A stretch of 64,000 bases of DNA from Trichuris trichiura (Eukaryota > Nematoda > Enoplea > Trichinellida > Trichuridae): assembly GCA_037903355.1 (NCBI GenBank), contig JBAJFE010000042.1:2368001-2432000 (forward strand), written 5' to 3'. The translations under genes were made by a program, and so were the position numbers. The notes under the pieces are model-generated. The model was given only the letters and a program-made list of their open reading frames with translations, did not search any database and was not told the origin of the DNA. Each line of letters begins with the position of its first letter. The stretch's first letter is position 1. This document shows positions 26,647-38,900 of this stretch, in pieces.

Positions 26647-29014
26647 CAACGAGTGTGAACGTCGATTTTTCCCAAGTACAAAGTTCCAGGAATTAATCCG
26701 CACTACAGCACTTGCCAAAAGCTCTTGGCAACAATAGGTCTGACCAAAATATGTAAATTTCTGCTTGTTAAAACACCCTGCAAGGCAGCATAGATATTGA
26801 GCAGCCGTTCAAGAGCAGGGCTTCCAACAACTGCCTTCTCGATAAAGCTTGCGCAATCTGATAGAGGATAACGCTTTACAGTACGTTGACTAGAATTCGT
26901 AACAGAGTTTAAACTGACTTTTGGCCAATGAGTTTAAAGTTTCTTCGTTCTTCGCGCTCCCGTCTACTGTTCGCCCAATGCAGCGTTAATTTTCTGCCGA
27001 CGTAGACTGCGTGAACAAAGGTTCCTCAGCAGAATGATTTGTTATTGTTTATTGGTGTTAATCTGCGGATTAGAGATGTCTTCAGCTTTCCTAAGTGATA
27101 GAACGCGAGTTATTTCAAAGACTGACGTACATTTCGTATAGAAAGTAGCAACCTTCAATTTGGGAGATGCTCAATGCCTTTCGCAAGGTCAACCTAAAGC
27201 AGAACTTGTTACAAAAAAATTTTTCTTCTATGTAATTTGAAATTGCGGGCATTAACTTACACATATTTAAATCTATTACAGCAGGAGAAATGGCATGCAA
27301 ATAATTATTGATAAAATGCAATGTTGCAGTGGAAAGAGGTTCAGCAAAACCCAGATTCAATGTTGAACTCATCTGCTGCAATTCGAATTCCTGTATACAG
27401 TGATAAACCAGTTAAACGATGGTTAGGTGGGAAATAGCCATTTATTGGTGACTCAACGTTAAACCGCCGTCTCAGGCCCTAAATAACGACCTTGCTGTTT
27501 CCAGCGTCGTTAGGCTGCATTTTATGTTCAAAGGTAACACACATTGCCAGGACGTTCCTGCGTTAACTCTATGATATGAGCGCTCAGGCATTTCAACGCC
27601 GGCCAAACCAGTCCATCACTCTTGGAAGACAAAACTTTCGCTATGAACCAGTTCAACCTTCAGTATGAAATAGGGACGTTTCAATAAAACGATTGGCTAA
27701 GTAGACCTACTTCATATGGAAGGGAACACAGTACCATTTGGGACTGAAACCTTCGCGTTTTGATAGCACTGGTAAAGTTGCCTTTGTAGAGCAGCTGACT
27801 GGCACTAAGACAACTGAGCAAGAGCCGAACCTTACAGGTTTCAGCGAGCGGCAATAGAAGTAAGATGAGACAGGCTCAACTCAGGCAGTCTCTAGTAAGA
27901 GGCTAAGAGTTCTTATTTCTGTACAACAGTATATGTAGGACTGGTCTAGCATCTTCCAGCATTATTTGATAACGTGAGTTCGTAAGATCATTAAAGAGAG
28001 AGTTTGTTACGACTGACTGGGCAAAAAATTTAGATCTTATCTCATCACTTCCCTACAGTCATACTGTCAGTTTGGCGGCCACACTGTCCTATCCTTGCTC
28101 AAGCCTCGTGAACGTAATGATTATATTTTGGCTTGGCTTTAAATAAAGGAAAGACAAAAGGTCCTGAATGCTCGCCAATAAGCATGGAACATGATCGTCG
28201 GGATGCTCACCGGAAGGGAGCGTTCACTTTTCGGACATTGGGGTGGGTAAATGACAAAATCCAAAAATGCTTCTACCTTTCAGTCAGGCATTTTGCTCTT
28301 CAAAATGAAGACGCTGGCGCGGCTGCCTTTACATCAATGGCTCTCAATTTGGAGCTCGACCATGAATGTCTGATCACGGTCGATTCAGTGTGGAACATGC
28401 GGTATTCTTGTTTGAATAAACGCTTTGGTCTCTCCAGCCGACCCTGCTGAGCCGACTTTGGAAAAAGCCCATGAGCAAACCGCGCTTGAGACGTCCACTG
28501 GCCTCTGGCGCAAAAGAGCTTGCGAAAAAATGCTTTGTTTCACGCTTCTTTTTAAACCCACAAAACAGGCGCGCAACAAATGCGGTTTTCAATTATAAAG
28601 AGACCCCACGAAAAACGTGACACGCGACGTATCAAGTCAAATTTGACGGCGAATGATAAGCGAAATGCGATCTAGAAAAGCACCGTTGTAAGCGTGCGGG
28701 TCGGAGGTCGCAAATAATAAATTGTATTTTCTGTCATCGCACTGTTATTGCGTAACCGGCATTCGCAGCTCTAGTGAAACATTGGCTTTGAGGTTTTGAC
28801 GCAGAGAATGACCACGTGTCAGCTGCGGGTAAAAAACTACGGTTGCTCCATTCCGTTCAGTTTAATGCATATTTTAGGAAAGGCTATTGATGTCTGTTTT
28901 GTTTCTGCAACGACTTTTTAAGAAAGACAGAAGCGCCAACAAACATACTAGGTACAGTACACCATTGGTCGTGAGAATCGTTCATTGACTTTACAGTAAT
29001 TCTTACGGTTGATC
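26647..29014. other. intergenic; one MITE
   Basis: About 2.4 kb between divergent tetraspanin and FAM32A-like genes. Apart from a MITE at 28050-28260 nothing is supported; an 88-codon minus frame (27115-27381) starts at TTG and is AT-rich. Confidence 0.45.
28050..28260 (+). mobile_element. MITE, copy 4 (diverged)
   Basis: Contains CAGTCATACTGTCAGTTTGG, AACGTAATGATTATATTTTGG and GGAAAGACAAAAGG, aligning with copies 2 and 3. It is the most diverged copy, and its terminal inverted ends are not clearly kept. Confidence 0.45.
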
Positions 29015-29365
29015 ATGTCGGCAACGTACAACGAAGCGGTGCCCGGAAAGCTGAAGTTAAAGAAGAAAAAGAAAACGGGAAAACCGATTCGGGAGAATGC
29101 GAAGGAAGCGGAAATCGCCGTTGAGGCTAAACCGACAGCGACAATGACCAAAGCGGAGGCGGCCTTTGAGCGGCGTCAAGCGATTCTTCGGGTAGGTACA
29201 CATTCGTTATTTCATTATTCTTCGTACACTCATTTCGACTTGCAGGCAGAGCGCATTAAGAAAAAAGCGCAAAGCAGTCATCGCGAGAAGGTTGAAAAAT
29301 TGAACGAACATCTTGACAGTTTGACGGAGCTGAACGACATTCCTAAGGTCTCTTGGACAAAATAG
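29015..29365 (+). CDS. FAM32A: FAM32A-like nuclear protein
   Basis: Two exons, 29015-29191 and 29246-29365, give 98 residues. The protein starts with a Lys-rich GKLKLKKKKKTGKP and ends with the family's invariant tail, here HLDSLTELNDIPKVSWTK; the middle has TKAEAAFERRQ. FAM32A is a small conserved nuclear protein; its relatives have been found in the spliceosome, near the catalytic centre. The 54-base intron (GTAGGTAC...TTGCAG) is a multiple of three and has no stop, so an unspliced message would add 18 residues in frame. An in-frame TTG six bases upstream is ignored. The gene converges with the cyclin gene. Confidence 0.93.
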   Translation: MSATYNEAVPGKLKLKKKKKTGKPIRENAKEAEIAVEAKPTATMTKAEAAFERRQAILRVGTHSLFHYSSYTHFDLQAERIKKKAQSSHREKVEKLNEHLDSLTELNDIPKVSWTK

Positions 29366-29656
29366 TACAAAAATTGCACATCGTTTATTCCGGTTACTGC
29401 GTTGCTTGTCAGCTGTACATCCTTTAACACACAACGAAGGTCAGTTTTCTGCGTATGCCAGTAAAAGTGTTCAACAGGGACGGTATAAAACGACTAAGTA
29501 ATAATCTGACCGCGCATGTTTTACTTTGGCCTGCCTGCAGGTCAAAAAATGTCATTGTGCAATGTACACATCGAAGTCTCATGTGGACTCATGTACTGGT
29601 CGATTGGCGGTGCAAATCGCAGCTTTCTTGGAGGTCCCAAATACAGGACGGCCTCT

Positions 29657-30709
29657 CTAAGCGGTAGTTACCGTTGCTGTTCTGTACAAATGGTCAATGG
29701 CGCCAAGCACGTCGTCCTCGTGGTTGTCGCACCCGTCTTGAACGGCCCTGCCATTCAAGGACTTCTCGAAACACTGGCTAAGCAAGCGTGATCGCTGCCG
29801 ACGCCGTTTTCGACCAAGGCGAGGCACTGTGCCCTCTTCGACTACCGGTAAAGGTACGAAGACATCGTTGGTCAAGAGCAGACGATAGTTCACCAAAGCA
29901 GTTAAAACATGGTGCCTGCACGAAATCGCCTTTTTCGGGGACACCTGAAACGCCCACGCTTATCTTGCTTGCCAACAAAAATACAGAAGCACTTACGTTA
30001 AGTATTTTTGAAAGTGTAGCATCGAGCTGGAGCCATCGCTTATGTGACGTAGAGGACTCCATTGCTAAGGACAGCGCCGCGTATGCCAACGTCGAGGGAC
30101 GATAAGTTGTAAGTAGAAAATGTCTCGCCGATAGAGCATTCAATACTGGACTGAGACGCTTAACAATAGGCACGCATGCACCTTGGTCGAATTTCATCGA
30201 CAGCACCAAGTCGACGAAGGTGTATGGTGTTACAAAGTCGAGATGCCAATCCAAAAGTTGTAGAATTACCCGTTCCATTCGTATCAGTTCCTGTACACTG
30301 AACAAACACTCCGATTGTTTGACGTAAGCTGACACAGGAGGCACAGCCTGAAGAAACAAAGCGAATAGAAGCTTTAGCCGGGTCTGTACCACGTCACCCT
30401 TACCTCCGGTTCTTCGAGCATCTTCGTGGTCGTGTAGAGGCTGGATAACGCCAGACAACGAATGTACTTGTTCTGCACTCCGCTGGCGGACAAAGCATAG
30501 TCAACGATCATGGTAGCCGCTGGTGAGATGTCCGGTGCAAGACCCAGGTCATCAGCAACGGTCGTCATCCAAAGGATGGCACAGTCACGCTCAGCTGGGG
30601 TTACAAGACCGTCACCTTTCCGAGGACCTCGCTCCATCCAGGCCTCCCACTGCGCTTGTTCTCGACGCAGGGCGGAAAATAGCGCCTGACCAGATCGCTT
30701 TGTGTCCAT
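29657..30709 (-). CDS. cyclin of the I/G type
   Basis: Three exons: 30709-30404, 30347-29997 and 29944-29657, with 56- and 52-base introns and matching phases, giving 314 residues. The order matches cyclin I/G: an N-terminal LFSALRREQAQWEAW, a TPAERD segment, the first cyclin fold with TTKMLEEPE, then SVQELIRMERVILQLLDWHL and YTFVDLVLSM, the second fold ending NVSPKKAISCRHHVL, and a C-terminal DVLGAIDHLYR like the tail of cyclin I. These are atypical cyclins; partners here are unknown. The frame continues upstream to an ATG at 30772, but TTTCAG just before GGCTTC suggests that part is an intron or a trans-splice acceptor, so I use the ATG at 30709. The Lys of the KLEE-type motif is kept. Confidence 0.85.
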
Positions 30710-30772
30710 ACCAGCTCCTGCTAGGCTTCTGGCGAAGCCCTGAAACGAAAGAATATGTATGTCTCTATCCAT

Positions 30773-33700
30773 GTTGACTTAATGAGCGCTGGCTACCAGG
30801 CAGCGATGGTCGTCAACTGGCTGAACCACAGTTAAAGACAGAAAAGGTCAGCATGCATTGCTGCAACGTCCGCGTAAATGGAGAAAGACAAAGCGATTGT
30901 AAACGCAGCAGTCAACTAACAGACGGACGCAGCAGAACGCGGAAGTCAAGTGCACCTTGCTCATTTGAAATTCGAATTCAAGCAGGATTCAACGCCGGCG
31001 TTAAGGTTTGCATAATGCAAAAAGCAATCCGAGCAGGGAGCTCGCAGGGTCTTCGAAAAAACGTTTTGTGGAAATAAACGGTGCAAGTCTGCCAAGAGAC
31101 CATTAGCAAACATTGGAATCGATAGGAAAGTCAGCTCGAAAAGTTATGAAATATGAAGCAAGTGCAGCGGTTTATTTGCCGGAAAAACAACGCCGCATTG
31201 GCAGACACTTGTACGAGGCCTCTTCACTCTGGTTTTGAACGGCGTACGCGAGCTGTCGTCGTGCTGAACTACGCCGAGCAGCTGGTTTCGTCGTCAACGT
31301 CCTATTGACTAGTACGCCGGTCATGCACGGCATCGACCGATCGATCGACACAAGGAGAAAAGAGGCCGTTCTAAGCTCACGTGTCAGTTAGCCAATCATG
31401 GAACCAACCCATTTTATTGGTATACTATCTTAGTCATCCAGCACCTTTGGATCAACAGCATAACGGAAATGATATCACCTTGTTACGCGTTCACGCAACC
31501 AGTGGGGGGACAGTAAGTCAACAGAAAAGTAAAATCTACCAAACGAAGGTCAACAGACCGTCAACGACGAAAAACATGTCAAAAGAAGAAGAAACGCTTT
31601 ACCTTGCGCTGCTTTATACTGCAATAGCACATTCACTAATGTCTTCGAAGAGTGGTTAACTGTGAATTAACAGGACAGTTCTCAAAAGCACTTCTATTCT
31701 GCTGCATTTATATACATTCAATGCACAGTCTGTTTTTCCCAACTTGGTGGCGCCTAATGCCAACGATTACCAGAGGAAATAAAAATAAAGATAAATATAA
31801 TACAAAAGGTTTGTAAACAACAGCAAAGCAGCTGCGAAAATGGAATGAGTTGGAAAATGAAAAACAAGGCACGCTCTCATAGGTAGTGTTTTGAATTTTT
31901 TTCGGAAAAACATCAGCATTAGGCCGTGAACGTCAATAGCGCATAACGTTTGCCAAGCAATGAATAATCAAGTAAAGATTGCAAAGGTCAGCGTTTCGAA
32001 TGATTGCAGATTACTTGTTTGATCAAGGGATGGTTTATTTTTGCTAAAAAGGGCCACGTGTCATAGGTAGGCTAAATTTTAAATTGTTTTCTAAGGTTTG
32101 TCTCAGCATACGCAACAGCGTGGGTCATTGGCAGCGGCAGCACGATCGGAGGAAAGCGGGAAGTGCCTTGCTTGCTTCCTTCCTTCAGTAGGGTCTCACG
32201 CGCACGACTGCGGTACAGTAGTCTGGTTGAAGAGAGCTTTAACTTGTCATTTATTATTTTATGGATACAGAGCAATGTCGCTTCTTCATGATCGATTATT
32301 TCTAAAGCTGAAACAACAAGCATACGTAACAAGACACAACAGTTTCGCAAGAGTAACGAGCATACACAAGGGATCAAAACTGCTGCCGAAGAGGAATAAG
32401 GCTACATGCATTGCAGCTTAGTCATTTCTTCATAGTTACTTCTTGCTCAAAGTCTGATCGAAATTGAAAGAGTTATTAGAAGTCATGGCCCATGTTTTCT
32501 AGCAAAAAATGAATTGGAATCTTCACTGATAGCTTTGTGTCACCCTGTGGCATGGCATAACGAGCATCAGGTGAATTTCTAGACAATGGCTGAGCTACAG
32601 CGGCTGACACGGTTCGCTTTTTGGCTCCGGTGCAGTACAGCCCTTGTTGCTTCCTTTTTCTTAGCTCGCCAGTTTTTCTCCGCTTCATTGAAAACCCGTC
32701 CTAGAGAAGCATATGGACGCCTTTTTTAAAACGACAATATGTTCAATTGATTTTTTTGACCGACTTCTTGATCAATAATTCGCCGGACGAACTTTGCAAA
32801 TGTGCGAGATGCGCATAATGACTGAAAGCCCCGGGAGAGGCAAGCTTCGCAACTCAGCCGGATGATTATACGTTCTAACTAGATGAAGCGGGTTTAGCAA
32901 GGAAGAAAGGCGTTAAATTGAAAAAAGATGTTGCAATAAGACTGCTGTCCTTATGATGACCACCACACGCAGACCGGAAGAAGGAACAGAAAAAAATAGG
33001 ACGCCTGCTTTGAAGGAGAAATGCGTTACATTTTCTTTGGGTTAAAACATTCTGCGCAGATTAGGGTAACTCAACAACTCATCTGTTTTCCTTTCGAATG
33101 ACAGTACTAGCTAATACCAGTTAAGAAAGCTCACAGGCATCATGCTTATGATAACGTAACCTGACTATCATTCATTTAAGGCAAGAGGAGCCTACGCTAA
33201 GGGAAGTGAATGCAATATATGAAGTAGGGAAGGTTTCCGTAACGATCTCCGTTTTAAATTCTTTTTGTGGTAGCCGAATCTGCGCTTTTTCACAAAATGT
33301 TTTACTATGCGAATTCGCGAAGCTCTCTGGGCGCTCCCTGAGCCGTCATCAGCGCATGACAGATTACGTGAAAAAGAAATTAAACTCAAATAGCATAAAA
33401 AGAATTTATACTAGAATAGCAGCAGACAGAATGCTGGGAAGCATATATGCTTCATAATTATCTTAAAGCATTGTTGTAAATTTGTATGCACAGCACTCAG
33501 AGTTCGGTTAAGAGCTCTATTTTACTGTCAGCACACGCCTAACTAACAAACACGGGGATACAGCGAAAGCGTAACTAGCGAGCAGAGAGAAGCACAAGAA
33601 CCAACGCATCAACAGTGAGTAAGAAGAAGACGCAAGTGCTGAGCTTTTGTCTTGCGTTAAAATCAGCAAGACTCATCCGCAGTCATAGCCTGTCCTTTTC

Positions 33701-34669
33701 TAACAAGCATCCATCATAAAAAAATTGTCAGGAAAAAATCGTAATGCTTAATCCGTTTGTCCTTCTTACTATGGACAGAACTTTGAGGGGCGAAAAGTTT
33801 TCTCTGTGCAGGAGATATTGAAACAGACGAACTTTTATTGCGCAAAGCTTTCATGCGATGTATACTCCAAAAATGTGCTGCTATGTATGCTCTTGAAATG
33901 GTGCGCATGGTTTTATTCGGTTATAGAAAATTGCTTGGTCAGGGAAGAAGCTACGCATTTTCAGAGCTGCTTTGCTGCTGGATAAGATGAGGGATACAGA
34001 AGGTGAGAAAGAACAGACTGAAGCTCAGGGATATGGCAGACGCACGGTAAGATGAAACCATAGTCGCTTTATGTCCGCTGCAGCTGCTATGGAAGGGGAA
34101 AGCAGGTAGCCAGAAGTGAACACGTATCTATCAGCTGCGAGCGATTACAGGTATCATGTGTCAGCCGCTCTGATTTCAACAAAAAGATGATAGGAAGCCT
34201 TGCTGCTTATCAAGCTGGCCTTTAATCGTGTGGCTAAAAAGCGCTCAGAACGAACTTGTTTCTTCCTCACTGTCGGCACACAAAAGAGAGTTGCAACTTA
34301 TAACGCCGGTTATTGGTTTAGCTATAGGTAGATGCAGTATCGCTTCACTACTCATCTCTTCGATGCGTTTGTCACGTTCAGGGGCTACTGCAAAACTTTT
34401 CTATAATTTCCTTAACGTTTTGTCAATTATTGGCAAAGAGGAAGAGTCCACTAGTTAAAGGTAAAAATGCAGCGAATAAATTACGGTGGTCAGCATATGA
34501 ATTCAGGTTCTATAGTTTTTAAGGAACATCTGACCTGCACATCAGAAAATAACTTTGCCTACCGTAATCATATCTTTTTTAAGATTGGTCGTCGCTGTTA
34601 CACTGTTAAATTGCCGGATTAAAATTCGGTTTCGGAAAAATACAGAGAATAGATTTTCTTTTAAACCTA
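30773..34669. other. intergenic, no gene seen
   Basis: Nearly 3.9 kb between the divergent cyclin and kinase genes. Several open frames of 60-107 codons exist on both strands (for example 32098-32421), but none has a domain, consistent splice sites or a paralogue in the window. Confidence 0.45.
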
Positions 34670-35938
34670 ATGGCTGGTGCTAGCAGGGTTCCCCTAAATA
34701 AGGATTGGTTGGGCAGAGGGAGAATGTTTCGTGAGCGTTGGATAGTGCGTTCTATGGTTGCCTTGGGTGAAATATGCAATATGTACATTGTTGGAGAAGA
34801 GGGTAAAAGCGAAGAATTTGCGATGAAGGTAAGAATGCAGAAGTTTGGTCCAGCTTACAATGGTGGTAAGAATTAGCTCGGTAACATGAAAGTTCAGGAT
34901 TCGTTTGTCTGTTAGCTTAGCGTATTTGCACAACCATCGGCTATAAATGCACATTTATTACCTAACATACAATATGCAGACTTGCGAACACAAATGTTAA
35001 TTATCCAATAAGTTGAACAGGGCGCGCTTATTTCCTATGCATTTCCCTACGCAGTAGATTTTAATTGCATAATTAACGTTTTCAACTATTGATCAATACG
35101 CCCATTATTTACATCTGTTTAGGTAGAATATGAGACTGGAAGGTCGTCACCTCTTATTTTGGAAGTTTACGTGATGTCTAAACTTCAAGGGAAACCTCAT
35201 GTCTTGACTTTCTACGATGCAGGCCTTGAGCACAATTATGTTTTTATGGTAATGCAGTTGGCAGGAAAGAGTTTAGAACAATTGTTTTATGAAAGCAAGG
35301 TAGGCTTTTCGTTAGGCACTACCGCCCGATTGGGTGTTCAGTGCCTTGAAGCAATTCATGATCTTCATATGGTCGGGTTTGTGCATCGAAACATAACTCC
35401 AAGCAATTTCGTGTTAGGTAATGAGCGCGAAAACTATCGCACAGTTTACATAATTGATTTTGCAATGTCCCGCCAATTCGCTGATATGAAAACTGGAGTT
35501 TGGAACTTGCCAAGAGCGAAGTGCTGCTTCTGCGGTACTGTACGTTACGCCTCGCCGCATGCGCATAACGGGCTCGAACAAAGTTGTCGCGATGATTTGT
35601 GGAGCCTCTTTTATATGCTCGTTGAATTTGCTCTTGGTAAGCTTCCCTGGCAACACGAAACAGATTTAGACGCTGCAGGATTCATCAAGCAAACTATACG
35701 ACCGAACGATTTATTGGGCCCATTACCAAAGCCATTTTATGAGTTCATGGAAGGATTGGAAAGACTGACGTATACAAGCATACCTGATTACGCTTGGTTC
35801 ATTAGCAAGTTGGAAGACGTTTGCTCAATGGTAAATTGCAGCAAAACAGATAAGTATGAATGGGAAGACGAAGAAGGCGCAGTTCCGGTGCTTAGCGGGA
35901 CCATTCCGGCTGAATCACCGCGTGAAAAGAAGAAATAA
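34670..35938 (+). CDS. CK1/TTBK-family kinase, probable pseudokinase
   Basis: Two exons, 34670-34828 and 35123-35938, give 324 residues. The fold is of the casein kinase 1 / tau-tubulin kinase group, which is expanded in nematodes: FAMKV with Lys53, LEVYVMSKLQGKPHV, PSNFVLG, CGTVRYASP followed by H and then DDLWSLFYMLVEF. Catalytic residues are altered. HRD is HRN (Asn143), the following catalytic-loop Lys is Thr145, and DFG is DFA at 165-167. The glycine loop is also degenerate, lacking the second and third glycines. Phosphotransfer is therefore doubtful, and a scaffolding or binding role is possible. The acidic tail YEWEDEEG is followed by a Lys-rich end. The 294-base intron has a GTAAGA donor and a TTTAG acceptor in phase 0. 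Confidence 0.88.
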
Positions 35939-38900
35939 CGAGGCTGATTTGTGCAACCAGTTTACGACGACTTAACTTGTCTGTGCTACGCTTTCGAGCT
36001 TGCCATCTTTGCGGAATAGACACTTTCAAAGGTTCATATTTAATTGATTAACCATACTTACCTTTAGTAATCAAGTTAATGAATTTAAATTGAACTTTGA
36101 TAATAGTAGGCAATTTATTGTTTTCGATTTCTGTACTTCATTTACGATAATCATGTGTAGTCTTTTTGTGGATGTCGGGGCCATGAAATGTTTGAACCGT
36201 CTAAATCTGTTGCATTGCTATTCGTAGAAGTGTTAAGGAAGTCATAATATTACACCCGCAAGCGACTTGGCCAACTTCTCATTAACTGTCAGCATATTCA
36301 GAAACGAAGTTATTGTAAACAGCAGCACACCACTGTTGGAGCGGAAGTTGCAAACGCTTTCGTGTTGTTCAAGCCTTTATATGGGACGCGACTAAAAAAA
36401 CTATACTTTGTATGCAACTTGCTTATGCCTCCAGTAGCTATGAATATTGATCGATAAGCTGTTCAGTATAATTTTTGGCCTGTACACGATACCGTCGTTC
36501 TATTCAGTTCAGCTTGTTTTTGTGATAAAGCAATTAATATAATTGCTTTTTACATTTAAAAAGTTTGAAGGCTGTTTAGTACAGCTGAAGTTAAACCTGG
36601 CTGACATTTTCTTAGCGCGCAGAGAAATCTCTTTCCGCGGTTTAAGTTGGTCCGCGACATCGTTTTTTACTGTAGGTAAAGAAAGGTTTCATTCTAAAAC
36701 ACGAAAGCAAACAAACTTTGAATCCGGAAGAGAAATACTGCTAGCTACTAAAGCCCCAATAAAAAAGCACTGTGAGTTCCCTTAAGTGTTGTGCTTTCAA
36801 GTTTGTCCTGCTAGCAACACGAAGGAGCATTTATTAATGAAATAGCTGAAACGCAAGTTTTTGCTTGATCTCGAAACCTCATAAAGTTATATCATTGCCA
36901 GCGTTGATATTCAGGCAAAACTGGAGCTGTATGTTTGCAGAATTAAATGACCAGTATGTAACAACGGTGGGCACACTTAGAGGATTAACGAAACAGCTCA
37001 TTAACAAAAACAAAGCAGTTAGCTATGGTTAGAGTTTATCTCTCTTTTACGTACAAATATGAAGCGTTAGTACTTTCACTAAGTCTTCCTTTTCGTCTTC
37101 ATCTAATCAGTACACAAAGGCGGGGGCGCTTGTCAGCGTTGAGTCGAACGTGGATGCCATTATGAAATGGAAATGACGCAGCCGCAGATCAGAATTATCA
37201 ACTGACGCTGAGAACTATTGATGATTACTCTGTCACGCCAACTGATAAAGCAGAAAGGTGGACGTAATTATCATGCTGATTTTGAAACCTTAAGTTCATA
37301 AACACGGATTTAAAACCTTAATTGCTTGAAAAGCTTAACTTGCGCAATGTGGCATTTAAGGGGTGTACACTGATTTAAAAGACTTACAGAATGCCAGTAA
37401 TGAATTGAAAAAAGAGGAATTTGCGTATTGATTCTAGTAGCTCAGTCAGCGGGAAAGGCCACGAAGGAAGTATTAATACGCTCAGGCTAATCTACTATTC
37501 GCAATGCCTTGCATTGTATTACTAATATCTCTGGAAATTCTTCTGGGCAAAAAGAAATGTCAATGAATAGGTCCTCAATCGATATAACCGTCTTGCTAAA
37601 GACGGAATGCTGACTATTCTAAAAAGTCAACTTTTGCTATTTTCCATTAATCAAGTAAGTTTTCTGTCTGTACTTGTATTATCTTAATTACACCGTACTG
37701 TATACTGGCAAGACAGTGCTAGCACGTATGACGGTTCCCTGCTAGAGCAGGTACGCCTGCTCCGTAGAAATCCACATATTTAATCCAAACAAATGTAAGC
37801 ATACTAATACACACGCCGGTACTATATTTCAAACTTAGAAACGTTTCTCTGTTTATAGGGGACGTTTTAAACACGACCGTGTGGGCGGGAGACTTTAAGA
37901 TTATGCTTCCTTAATTTCATTTATTCTTCGCCCTTTTTCTTCTTATCTCCCTTTTTCTTTTTGCACTGAAAATGCAGCTTTTTGTATTCTACTATAAGTG
38001 CTCATTCATTTATTTATTGTCTTTCCATCTGCCTACTCTCTTATTCATCTTCATTGCTTTTCTTTTTTTAAATCCTTTAAGTTCTGTTGTGCTTGCTCTT
38101 TCCCCTTAAGTTAGTCATTAATTTTGTAGCTTTCAACAATTACCTTCCTTGCACTCATTAGCTTTAATTCAAAGCTCCATTTCTCTTTGTCCCTGAAGTC
38201 GGGCTACCGTTCGAATGTCGGTCGAAAAATGATTATCCACGCGGTTGAAATCCTTACATGCATTCAAAATCAAAGTACATACACCGTTTTTAATTCTCAA
38301 GTTCAATAACTATACGTAAACGTCAGAATCCTACTATCTCCTGAATGGCCTTTGGAGGCTTGAGAAAAGAAGTCTGCATCGAGAAAAATTATGATCACGG
38401 TGGAAATGACGTACGTAAACGTGAATGAACTGACAGTGTTTAAATGTAGATAACCTGTTAGATCAATTTTGCCTTCAACGTCATTCTGAAAAGTAGATTG
38501 AATTTCCAATTACTTTGAAAAGAAATGAGACCGCGTGAAGCAAATTGAAAGGCTATTTCTGCAAGAACAAAACAAGCATAGCTTAAAGAGATCACCAACT
38601 CATGCAGCGGAAACTGTCACCTTAATCGAAAGTCAGGCGACGGTATGAAGGGCTTAATCTTGAAAAGTAGAGAATTATGAATTAGTAGTTCATGGCACTT
38701 TGAAAGAATAATGATTAAATCATTTTTACATGGATGATCTAAATAATAGCTAAATTTAATCACCCGTACAAGAGTCCAGTGAGCAATTGCCATAGGGTTG
38801 CTTAGGTTTGCTGAATATTCAGGTAAGAAAAAACGAAGTTGGATGATTTTCTTACAAGGAATAACGGGTACGTTGGAAATATTTGTTCAGACTGTATAAG

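Noticed and set aside
29516..29791. Plus-strand 91-codon open frame with an ATG
   Set aside because: Its second half is antisense to the last cyclin exon, which has splice, phase and family support. I see no recognisable domain or splice partner.
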